Assembly: GCA_019237095.1 (NCBI GenBank)
Contig: JAFAHT010000172.1
Location: 1 to 36,312, forward strand
DNA from: Planctomycetaceae bacterium
Lineage (GTDB): Bacteria; Planctomycetota; Planctomycetia; Isosphaerales; Isosphaeraceae
DNA length: 36,312 nt
Reading direction: 5' to 3'
Shown: piece after piece, positions 1-8,249 of the stretch
Layout: every line of letters begins with the position of its first letter
Position numbering within the stretch: position 1 is the stretch's first letter
Position numbers and translations under genes: made by a program
Notes under the pieces: model-generated
Databases searched by the model: none
The model's input: the letters and a program-made list of their open reading frames with translations, nothing else
Told to the model about the DNA's origin: nothing

Positions 1-150
1 CATTGCTAGACGAACAGCGGGGAAACGGCTCTTGACGCCTCTTTCTCAGATCTGGAATTCAATGGGATTCTAGGATCATCTCGATGCTTACTTCTTGTAG
101 ATACTCCCGAAGTCTTTGCCCTGATGTAGGTTGCGAAATTGTTTAACCAC

Positions 151-513
151 CTACACAGGGTTGGGTAAGCCGTCCTCCACCACCAACCGGACGGCCAGGG
201 CCACGACCCGATGGGTGTAGCGGGCCTTGGGCGCGGCCAGGTCGGACCTGTCGGCGGTGACGAAGCGGCGGCACCGGGTGCAGTGGTGCTGGGAGTAGGT
301 GAGGCGGATGTCGCGGGGCCGCCCGCCCACCGGGTCGCCCAGATCATCCAGGGTGCGGGTGAAGATCCGGTCCCGAGGGCAGGACTGACCGCAGCGCGGA
401 CAGGGCCGATGCTCGTAGTTGCGACGGCGCGAGACGAGCTTCGGGGGCGGGAGCAACTGGGGATCGGTGATGCCCAGAGTGGGGTCCGGCGGGTAGACTG
501 CAGGACAACGCAT
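151..513 (-). pseudogene. Truncated transposase-like N-terminal zinc-ribbon fragment
   Basis: Minus ORF with two CxxC pairs (CPRCGQSC...HHCTRCRRF) followed by YTHRVVALAVRLVVEDGLP, resembling the N-terminus of ISL3-like transposases; stops abruptly after GLPNPV with no catalytic domain. Confidence 0.5.
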
Positions 514-831
514 GACGACGCCCTCCCGAGCCAGAGGCTTTTCTCCTTGATTCTAAGGCTCCGGCCGGGCTTCTTCATCCCCTAACTCCCGGTGGTGATG
601 CTAAAGTCTCAATAAGTTAACTAAACACTCGGTCTGATCCCATGCCCTTCTCTACCGTTCCTCCCTTCTGCCTGAGTCCCCTCTTCGGCCTGCCCGGATT
701 TTCTTGCCTTCATCCCCGCCTGATGGTATTTTCAATCCCGCAACCCGTCTGCGGCGATCTCCGGACCCTCACGCGATCCGAAGACGTGAGCCGAGCTATT
801 TTCAAGCACATCTGAGCAAGGCCGTACCACA

Positions 832-1707
832 ATGGCACAAGAGCTTCCCAAGAGTGGCACTCGCGTCAGCTTCGAAAACAACGTGCGAGGCCGTAAGTGG
901 GCTGAAGCCTACCGCGACTTCAATTTCATGAGCATGTATGAAATGCTGAGAGCGTACCGCGATCTCGATGCTTCAACGCGAAAGCTGTTCACGGATCAGC
1001 GCGACCAGACGACCCTGGTCCCCGGCCAGTCCGGCGCCGGATGCAATCCCAGCACACCCGACCGGAGCGTGCCCAATACGACTCCCGGCGAAAGGCCACG
1101 CATGCAATATGCCGTCGACGTCGTCGACGCGCAGCAGATGCCCGACGGCAATCCGCCTGGGGACCTTCGCGACACGGGCCAGGAAGAGGACGCGAGGGAA
1201 TTCCTGGCCCCCGTGCCCGAGAAGCTGGCGCGATTCCTGTTCGATCAGTTGAACCGCGCCTATCCCCGGGGGAGCGTCAGTCAGGTCAAGCAGACAATCG
1301 GCGGCAAGGTGAACGCCGACTGGATCAAGAACACGTGCGCGATTCGCGTCAGTCGCGTGCTGAACCAAAACGGGATCTCCATTCCTTCGCCCGCTGCTCA
1401 CAATCTCGACGTCGTCTCCGGCGCTGACAACCGCTGGTATTCCTATCGCCAGAAGCAACTCCAGGGTTGGTTCGAGGACCAATTCGGACCGCCGAGTCTC
1501 TCCTTGACGAAGCCCGTGAATAAGAGGACGTTGCTCAACCTGCAGGGTTTTCTCGCCTTCGACATCACGAGTTGGGCCGACGCCACCGGTCACATCGACA
1601 TCTGGGATGGCCAGAAGTTCGGAACCCAGGACGAGGCCCACGGTGATTATTTCGCGATGGCCAACGGCATCAAGTTCTGGAGGGTTCCGAGCTGGAAGAA
1701 ACCCTAG
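832..1707 (+). CDS. Tae4-like (T6SS amidase effector 4 type) peptidoglycan amidase with ~130-aa N-terminal extension
   Basis: Contains NTCAIRVSRVLNQNGISIP (catalytic-Cys context) and DATGHIDIWDG (catalytic-His context), the hallmark blocks of the Tae4/NlpC-P60-like amidase family. Confidence 0.75.
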   Translation: MAQELPKSGTRVSFENNVRGRKWAEAYRDFNFMSMYEMLRAYRDLDASTRKLFTDQRDQTTLVPGQSGAGCNPSTPDRSVPNTTPGERPRMQYAVDVVDAQQMPDGNPPGDLRDTGQEEDAREFLAPVPEKLARFLFDQLNRAYPRGSVSQVKQTIGGKVNADWIKNTCAIRVSRVLNQNGISIPSPAAHNLDVVSGADNRWYSYRQKQLQGWFEDQFGPPSLSLTKPVNKRTLLNLQGFLAFDITSWADATGHIDIWDGQKFGTQDEAHGDYFAMANGIKFWRVPSWKKP

Positions 1708-1880
1708 GAAACCCCTACGCAGTGAAGTCATCAACACATTGAAGCCGATGAGGCCGAGAGTGCAGGACGGGAAGAGAAAGGAAAGGACATGCATTGCAGT
1801 GCTCATCTTGAGACGGCTTCGCGAGGTCAGGGCCGGTTTCCGGTTTTCGCGACGTGCCCTGTGGTAATATTGGCCCATAG

Positions 1881-2195
1881 CCAGACCATTGCGGATCAAG
1901 GCAAAAAGAAGGACAGGCGCTGCGAGTTTCATTCGTCGCGGAAGGCGTGTTCCACGACTTCATCGCCGTGGCCCCTTTGAAGATTCACTCCGGGGCCCTT
2001 GAGTCCAGCGCAGCGCGGACCCTCGGCCCGACCGAGTCGGCTGAAGTGCTCAGGCTCGACCTGGGTGACTTCTCCCTGATCAGCAAGCCGGGAAGTTACC
2101 GCGTGGAACTGCGCTCGGAGTCGCTCCGCGGCGAGGATGGCAAGCCCGGCGTGCTTGCCGAAACGTTCACGCTCGCTCCGAGATTCTGCGCGTGA
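1881..2195 (+). pseudogene. Possible remnant of an effector-adjacent (immunity-type) protein; start-less ORF
   Basis: Frame open from the TAG at 1878-1880 to the stop before 2196, with no ATG; encodes ...RVSFVAEGVFHDFIAVAPLKIHSG...EVLRLDLGDFSLISKPGSYRVELRSE..., protein-like with a beta-sandwich flavour. First usable start is GTG at 1947. Confidence 0.35.
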
Positions 2196-2204
2196 TCCAC
2201 CGCT

Positions 2205-3266
2205 TCAAAACCACTTCTTCCGCCGCACATAGACCCACATGAGCGATGGCGATACGCACATGATGAGCAGCGATCCGAAGAAAAGCAGGCGTTTGGGCAG
2301 CGGCGACTGGAACGCCAGGGTCTCGCCGAAGAAGTTCATGCCGAAGAAGCCGACCAGAAACGACATCGGCATGAACATGACGGTGACCATCGTCAGCGTC
2401 TTCATGATGTCGTTGGTGCGGTTCGACATGACCGAGAGGTAGGTCTCGAGCGTGCCGGCGATGAGGTCGCGCAGACTCTCGGAGATGTCATGAATCCGCA
2501 CCACATGGTCGTAGACATCGCGAAAGTAGATCCGGTGCTCGGCCTGGATCGGCTTGTAGGGGTCTCGTGCCAGGCGATTGAGCACCTCGCGCTGGGGGCT
2601 GAAGATCTTTTGCAGGCGGACAGCCGAACGCTTCAAGCGGAAGATCGTCTCGAGGGTCTTGGGGCGCGGGTCCGCGATCACCTGGTTCTGGACCGTGTCC
2701 ACCCGGTCGTCGAGGTGTTCGATGGTTTCGAGCGATTGGTCCACGGCCCGCTCCAGGAATCGGAAGAGGAGATGATCTGCGCCATGCTGGAGCCGGTCGC
2801 GAGGGTCGCGCTCGATCGACTTGCGGTCCTGGTCGAGGAACGACAGAGGTTCGGTATGATAGGTGACCACGTAATTGAGGCCGAGGAAGACGTCGAGCTC
2901 ATGCAGCCTCAGCACATCGGTTCGGGGATCGATCGACGTTCCATGGAAGACGAGGTAGATGTACTCTCCCCAATCGTCGATCTTGGGGATATGTGATTCA
3001 TCGATCGCGTCCTCGACGGCCAGCGAGTGAAAGCCGAAGTCCTCGCGCAGCAGGGTCTCGGCCTCCCGGGTGGACGCGGATTCCGCGTTCTCGATATCGA
3101 CCCAGAGCGTACCCTGGCGATCGGCAATCGCTTGGGCGATACGCTCGCGCGGCCAGTCGAGGTGGATCTCCCCCGCGCCGTCGCGATAGACGACACGGAG
3201 CTTCATGCCCGCGCTGGCCGCGGCCGCGGAGGCGTCCGGTTCGGAGATTCTGGCCGCAGCACTCAT
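2205..3266 (-). CDS. corA: CorA family magnesium/cobalt transporter
   Basis: C-terminal MPMSFLVGFFGMNFFG (GMN motif), two C-terminal TM segments and a CorA-type N-terminal domain. Confidence 0.93.
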   Translation of the reverse strand: MSAAARISEPDASAAAASAGMKLRVVYRDGAGEIHLDWPRERIAQAIADRQGTLWVDIENAESASTREAETLLREDFGFHSLAVEDAIDESHIPKIDDWGEYIYLVFHGTSIDPRTDVLRLHELDVFLGLNYVVTYHTEPLSFLDQDRKSIERDPRDRLQHGADHLLFRFLERAVDQSLETIEHLDDRVDTVQNQVIADPRPKTLETIFRLKRSAVRLQKIFSPQREVLNRLARDPYKPIQAEHRIYFRDVYDHVVRIHDISESLRDLIAGTLETYLSVMSNRTNDIMKTLTMVTVMFMPMSFLVGFFGMNFFGETLAFQSPLPKRLLFFGSLLIMCVSPSLMWVYVRRKKWF

Positions 3267-3754
3267 GGCTCGGCTCCCGACGCGAAGTTACTGGCACCGT
3301 GGGTGGCCGGGCGGGGGCGCGTGGCCTGGTGGTAGCGCACCCACTCTTCCAGAAGATCGATCGCGAGCCGGCCATCGGGCTCGAGCGGAATCTTGCGGCG
3401 GACGGGCGAGGAGAACTGTCCGAAGAGCTTCTCTCCTCCCGGCATGTTGATCGGTGCGTTGACCAGTCGGATCACGTTCTCGCCGATGGCCACGCGATCG
3501 GCCTGGAACGAGCCGTCCCTGCCGATCCGGGCAGACCGGATGTTGCCGACCGTGCCATCGGTCGGAATGAACTCGATCCATCCCCCCGCGACGGGGCTCC
3601 CGCCCTCGACGACGATGCCGGCGACGCGGGTGGTGGGGAATCGTTCGGGCCCGAGCTCCTCGCTGCAACCCGACGCCAGTAAACCAAGCAGAAACAGGCG
3701 GGGGTAAAGCCGAGGTGAGCCGGGTTGCCGTTGGCCGCGCGAATGGGGGCACAT
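3263..3754 (-). CDS. Putative lipoprotein, carboxypeptidase-regulatory-like
   Basis: Lipobox-like LLGLLASGCSEE; VAGIVVEGGSPVAGGWIEFIPTDG pattern typical of planctomycete lipoproteins; 4-bp overlap with corA. Confidence 0.65.
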   Translation of the reverse strand: MCPHSRGQRQPGSPRLYPRLFLLGLLASGCSEELGPERFPTTRVAGIVVEGGSPVAGGWIEFIPTDGTVGNIRSARIGRDGSFQADRVAIGENVIRLVNAPINMPGGEKLFGQFSSPVRRKIPLEPDGRLAIDLLEEWVRYHQATRPRPATHGASNFASGAEP

Positions 3755-3767
3755 GGCCGCACGGTCC

Positions 3768-4418
3768 TCATGCAGGAGGAAAGAAGCAGTTCGCCAGCCT
3801 GAGGGCTGCTTCGATCAACCGGTAATCGTCCTGGTCCAGATTTGCCGCCAAAGGTCGCTCAGAAGGCAGGGCGATGAGTCGTCCTGCCCGGCGGCCGTGA
3901 CCGGCATGGGGGCCAGTGCGCCCTTGCTTGAAGAAGAGTCGTCCGCCCGCTTGCCGCTCGCCCGCCAGGGCGCCAACCTTGTCGAGAAGTACAAGGTCTC
4001 CCCCAAGCTGGTCCAGGCCGGCCCTCGGTCCGACATCGCCGACCGCGACAATCAGCCCGCCCCGCTGGAAATAGCCGATGGCTGCACCGGCCTCTCCCCC
4101 GATGAAGAGCCGTCCAGCCGCCAGGCCACGACCGGCGCCATCGGCGGCGCTCCCTCGGCAGACCACGGTCAGGTCCGGAGCATCCAGCTCGGCGGCCAGC
4201 TCGGGGCCGGCGTTGCCGTCAACCTCGATGAGCGCCCGCCATGCCCCGGCGATCCGAGAGACCAGCAGCCTCTGTCCATCGACGCCCTCGAGCCGGACGT
4301 GCCGCGCGCCCAGGTTCAGCCGGCGGACGAGCTCGGCGTTGATTTGTTGGTAGTCCCGGAGCTCGGGGACAACAATCGGCGGAGCCGGAGCCGCTTGGGA
4401 AGCACGATCACTTTCCAC
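3768..4418 (-). CDS. GXGXG-domain protein (glutamate synthase alpha C-terminal/FwdC-like)
   Basis: Repetitive Gly-rich beta-helix: GRGLAAGRLFIGGEAGAAIGYFQRGGLIVAVGDVGPRAG. Start placed at GTG 4418 because the longer ORF overlaps the upstream gene; GTGGAAAGTGA overlaps the upstream stop. Confidence 0.6.
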   Translation of the reverse strand: MESDRASQAAPAPPIVVPELRDYQQINAELVRRLNLGARHVRLEGVDGQRLLVSRIAGAWRALIEVDGNAGPELAAELDAPDLTVVCRGSAADGAGRGLAAGRLFIGGEAGAAIGYFQRGGLIVAVGDVGPRAGLDQLGGDLVLLDKVGALAGERQAGGRLFFKQGRTGPHAGHGRRAGRLIALPSERPLAANLDQDDYRLIEAALRLANCFFPPA

Positions 4419-6027
4419 CGGTCGCCCCGGCCACTTTGGCCGCACCAGGCTCAGCCGGCGCACCCGCCTGGGAGCCCGCGTCTTCCAGGAATCCATCGTC
4501 ATCCGGAACGAGGTGGCGATTGGTCGGAACATTCTTCGCCAAAAAATCCTTGAGAGCCTCCACGCGGGCCGCAAGATCGGCTCGGCGGGCCTTGAGCTGT
4601 CCCTTCGGGGCACGGATCAGCTCGAGCGCTGCCTTCGCCACGGGCTTGATCTGGTCGGCGACCTTCTGGATATCACTCCGCACGGTGGTCGCGTTGCCAT
4701 GCAAGAGTCCGCTCTCCCGGACTCCCGCCTGTCCCTCGAATGCCTGGTAGACCGGGCCGACGAGGAGTGCGGTCAGGTATTCCGCCTTCGTCGCGTTCAG
4801 AGGTGTGCCCTTGTCGGCCGAGTAACTGGCGACAATCTGGTCACCGACCCAGGCGGCAAGCTGGGCGGCGGCATATGCGACCAGGGGGGAATTGTAGTCG
4901 GGCACCGCCGTGGTGATCTGCATCATGCCGAGCGCACGTGCCGCCTCGGCACGGACCTCGGTACGGGCCTTGGGATCGGCGAGGATTCGCATCGCCGCGA
5001 CCGCCATCTCGGCGTTCTTGGGAGCGGCGGGAATGTAGCCCTGGCGCAGGCTGCTCAGCGCCTCGAGCGCGCGCAACTGCAAAGGCCAGGGCATGTCCTT
5101 GGTTTTCTCGTCGAGCTGCGCGGCGACCACGCGAGCCGCCTCGATTTCCTGGGCGGCGCTCAAGCGAGCGGAGGGATTCTGCTTGATGTTGGTGATACCC
5201 CGGATGGCCCAAAGCTTCACCCAGAGGGTCTGCCGCGGGTTCCTGATCTCGTCGAGGAAGAGCTTGAGCGCCTCGGGATTGCCGCTCTGCCCCAGGACGA
5301 TCATGGCCTGCACCCGCGGCACCAAGTGATGTTTGAGCAACGGTTGCAGCGAGCGAAGCAAAATGCGGTTATATTCGGTCAGAAACCGCGTGTTTTGGGC
5401 GGCTCGCGCCATGTAGATTGGCTCGAGCAGGTTCCTTGTCGCTTCCTCGATGGCCCGCATCGTCGGCGAGCCCGCGGGCATATTGGGAGGAGGATCGATC
5501 AGGGCCTGGATGTTCTTGGTATTGGTCAACTGGGCGACCATGCCGTCGACCATCCGTCGAATCACCGTCGTGTCCACGGCGGCGTTCGGGTTGCCGGCCG
5601 TAACCTTGACCGCTTCGACATCGCCTGGCATCATACGCACAGAGCGGATCGGGTTGTATTTCTTGACGTCGAGAAGCGCTTCCGCGTTCGGGTCCTTGAA
5701 GATCTCCACCGGGGAAACCTTCTGAGTCTGCGAAGGGTCCGGCGGGGGCTCGGCGGGAGGCTGGTCGTCGGCCTTCTTCTCGACCTTGGTCTGAGGCTCG
5801 TCGGCACCGCCCTCGTCCTTGGCGGCATCAGCCTCACCTTTGGCTTTGGCCGTGGCTTTCCCAGCGCCAATGTCCTGCTTCGCCGCGGCCGGCTTGGTCG
5901 AGCTTGGCGGCTGAGCCAGAACCCGCCCCGGTGCCAGCAGCGCGAAAGTCAGAACCAGTGCCAGGCAAACCGAAAGACACGTGGCCCAGCGCCCGTGCGG
6001 CTGCCCTGGCGAGAACACCTTGACCAT
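4408..6027 (-). CDS. Secreted HEAT-repeat-like protein with Lys/Ala/Pro-rich linker
   Basis: MVKVF...LALVLTFALLAPGRVLAQ signal peptide; alpha-repeat-like body (VQAMIVLGQSGNPEALKLFLDE..., EVRAEAARALGMM). Start chosen at the signal peptide. Confidence 0.65.
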   Translation of the reverse strand: MVKVFSPGQPHGRWATCLSVCLALVLTFALLAPGRVLAQPPSSTKPAAAKQDIGAGKATAKAKGEADAAKDEGGADEPQTKVEKKADDQPPAEPPPDPSQTQKVSPVEIFKDPNAEALLDVKKYNPIRSVRMMPGDVEAVKVTAGNPNAAVDTTVIRRMVDGMVAQLTNTKNIQALIDPPPNMPAGSPTMRAIEEATRNLLEPIYMARAAQNTRFLTEYNRILLRSLQPLLKHHLVPRVQAMIVLGQSGNPEALKLFLDEIRNPRQTLWVKLWAIRGITNIKQNPSARLSAAQEIEAARVVAAQLDEKTKDMPWPLQLRALEALSSLRQGYIPAAPKNAEMAVAAMRILADPKARTEVRAEAARALGMMQITTAVPDYNSPLVAYAAAQLAAWVGDQIVASYSADKGTPLNATKAEYLTALLVGPVYQAFEGQAGVRESGLLHGNATTVRSDIQKVADQIKPVAKAALELIRAPKGQLKARRADLAARVEALKDFLAKNVPTNRHLVPDDDGFLEDAGSQAGAPAEPGAAKVAGATGGK

Positions 6028-6668
6028 GTCGGCAAGCCTCGTGTTAAGATGCCCGAACCTCGAATCGACCAGGGGACACGGCATGCAGAGACACCTCGCA
6101 ATCCTGCCAGATCCGCGACCATCATCTGCCAGGGGAGGGCGACTCCATTGCCGACTCGGTTCGCTTGGATTTCGACCTGTTCGGAGGATGGACCAAGTGC
6201 CTGCTATCGAGTGATCGGCGAGATGGATACCGCGCAACCAAGCCACTCTTCGCCGCTGGAATCCGTGTGCGGAGCCTTCAACTCATCTTGAGATAATCCA
6301 AACACTTCCAGCAATAAACCAGGTTTTCAACTTACCCCGCCATTTCGCCTCTGTCAAGTCAACCGCATGCTCTGCTCAATCGTGTCCGAAAACGGACTTA
6401 CGCCCGTCAGGCGTACCGCGCAGCCGCGCCCCATCAATGAGTCATGCAAGCGCGCAAGGACGAACAATGGAATACCCGGGCCGCACCATCTCATTGACGC
6501 GCGCCGCCAGAGATTGGTTCCGGCCTTCATCTCGGATCGGCTTGATCAGGGGGCAGTTGTCGAGCTCGACGGAGGAACCTTGGTCTTTCGCGTTGAGCGG
6601 CGGCTGCTGCAATTAGTAAGATGTCCCTGGTCCGGTTGTGGTCATCCCGCTTGGACGCACCCAATCCC

Positions 6669-7475
6669 ATGTACGAGGAGCCCGAGGTCGCGATGATCGA
6701 ACGGAATTATCTGTTCCCCGGCGTGATCGAGATGAACTACCAGGCCAGCCGCCGGATGGGTGTGAACGTCTACCTGATCGATGGAGGCACCGAGTACGCC
6801 TTGATTGACATCGGCTTCCTGGACGAGCTGACCGCCGTTCTCGAGCTGATCCGACAAATGGATTTCAGCCTCTCGGCTTGCAAGCTGATTGTGGCCACGC
6901 ATGCCGATGTGGACCACGCCCAGGGGCTGGCCCGCGCCCGCGAGATCCTCAAGTGCCCGGTCGTGGCTCATCCCAGAAGCGTCCAGGCTCTCGAACAGGG
7001 CGACGAGATCCTCACCTACGCCCGGATCGACGCCCAAGGGATTCAGATTCCCATGCCCCGCTGCAAGGTGGATCGAACGATCGACGAGGGAGATCGGCTG
7101 CAGGTGGGCAACCTGACGCTCGAAGTCTGGAGCACGCCAGGACATACCGCCGGGCAGCTCGCGTTCCGCATGGGTAACATGCTGTTCTCCGGCGACAACA
7201 TCTTCCGTGACGGCTGCGTTGGCGTCATCGACGCTCACCACGGCTCCAACCTGGTCGATTTCATCGTCAGCCTGAAACGCATCCGGGCCTGCGACGTCGA
7301 CTTTCTATTACCCTCCCACGGCCCGATCTTTCGCAAGGACGACGCCCTCCTCGATGCCACCATCGCCCGCCTCGAGTCCTACACCCACATGGCCGACTTC
7401 GGCACCTGTGCCGTGGACTGGCCGCTCCTGGACCAGTGGGAAGACGAGCTGGCGCAGGGCACAACGGACTTCTGA
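6669..7475 (+). CDS. MBL-fold metallo-hydrolase
   Basis: [32 protein letters not shown] and LPSHGPI motifs. Confidence 0.85.
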   Translation: MYEEPEVAMIERNYLFPGVIEMNYQASRRMGVNVYLIDGGTEYALIDIGFLDELTAVLELIRQMDFSLSACKLIVATHADVDHAQGLARAREILKCPVVAHPRSVQALEQGDEILTYARIDAQGIQIPMPRCKVDRTIDEGDRLQVGNLTLEVWSTPGHTAGQLAFRMGNMLFSGDNIFRDGCVGVIDAHHGSNLVDFIVSLKRIRACDVDFLLPSHGPIFRKDDALLDATIARLESYTHMADFGTCAVDWPLLDQWEDELAQGTTDF

Positions 7476-7503
7476 CGTGATCGGTTGAATCGGAGCGATT
7501 CTG

Positions 7504-8118
7504 ATGAGCTCGGTCCTGGCCAGCACAGCCCCAAGAACTCCCTCAACGGACCTCGACCCGAGGCCCCGCCGCTGGACCCGTGAGGAATTTTACAGAATGG
7601 CGGAGCTTGGCTGGTTCCATGGCGAGCGCGCCGAGCTCATCGAGGGAGAGATCATGGTTCTCAGTCCCCAAGGTCCTTCCCATAGTTATTTCACCGAGCA
7701 AGTCGCTGAACTGTTACGAAACTCCGGATGGACCGGTGTTTGGGTCCGGACACAGTTTCCTATCGATTTCGGTCCCTACTCCGATCCCGAGCCGGACGTT
7801 TCTGTGGTCATGGGATCGAGGGCGGACTACCGCGCGGCTCATCCCACCTCCGCGCTCCTGATCGTCGAGGTGGGTGACACGACCCTGATCTACGACCGGG
7901 GGCGCAAGGCCAGCCTCTACGCCATGCGCGGTGTCGCCGATTACTGGATCGTGAACGTCAACGATCATCAACTCGAGATCCATCGCGATCCGGGAGCTGA
8001 CCGCACACAACCGTTTGGATATGGCTACGCCTCTCTGACGGTCCACCATCGCGGCGAGATGGTGACTCCTCAGGCAGCTCCCCACCTGTCCTTCTCCGTG
8101 GCTGACCTGCTGGGCTGA
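7504..8118 (+). CDS. Uma2 family endonuclease (DUF820)
   Basis: RWTREEFYRMAELGWFHGERAELIEGEIMVLSPQGPSHS...EPDVSVV...LIVEVGDTTLIYDRGRKASLYAMRGVADYWIVNV is diagnostic of Uma2. Confidence 0.93.
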   Translation: MSSVLASTAPRTPSTDLDPRPRRWTREEFYRMAELGWFHGERAELIEGEIMVLSPQGPSHSYFTEQVAELLRNSGWTGVWVRTQFPIDFGPYSDPEPDVSVVMGSRADYRAAHPTSALLIVEVGDTTLIYDRGRKASLYAMRGVADYWIVNVNDHQLEIHRDPGADRTQPFGYGYASLTVHHRGEMVTPQAAPHLSFSVADLLG

Positions 8119-8249
8119 GACTGTCCGCCTTGCGCGGTTCTCGTCGGCTCTCGTCCTATCCTCGTCAGGAGAAAAAGAGTGAGGTACGCGATCCACTGGC
8201 CTTCACGCGCGAGCTCGAGCGATAGGAATCCCAGCTCGATGCCCCGTGC

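Noticed and set aside
4513-6291. 592-aa plus-strand ORF
   Set aside because: Antisense to the HEAT-like secreted protein; Arg/His/Leu-rich shadow composition.
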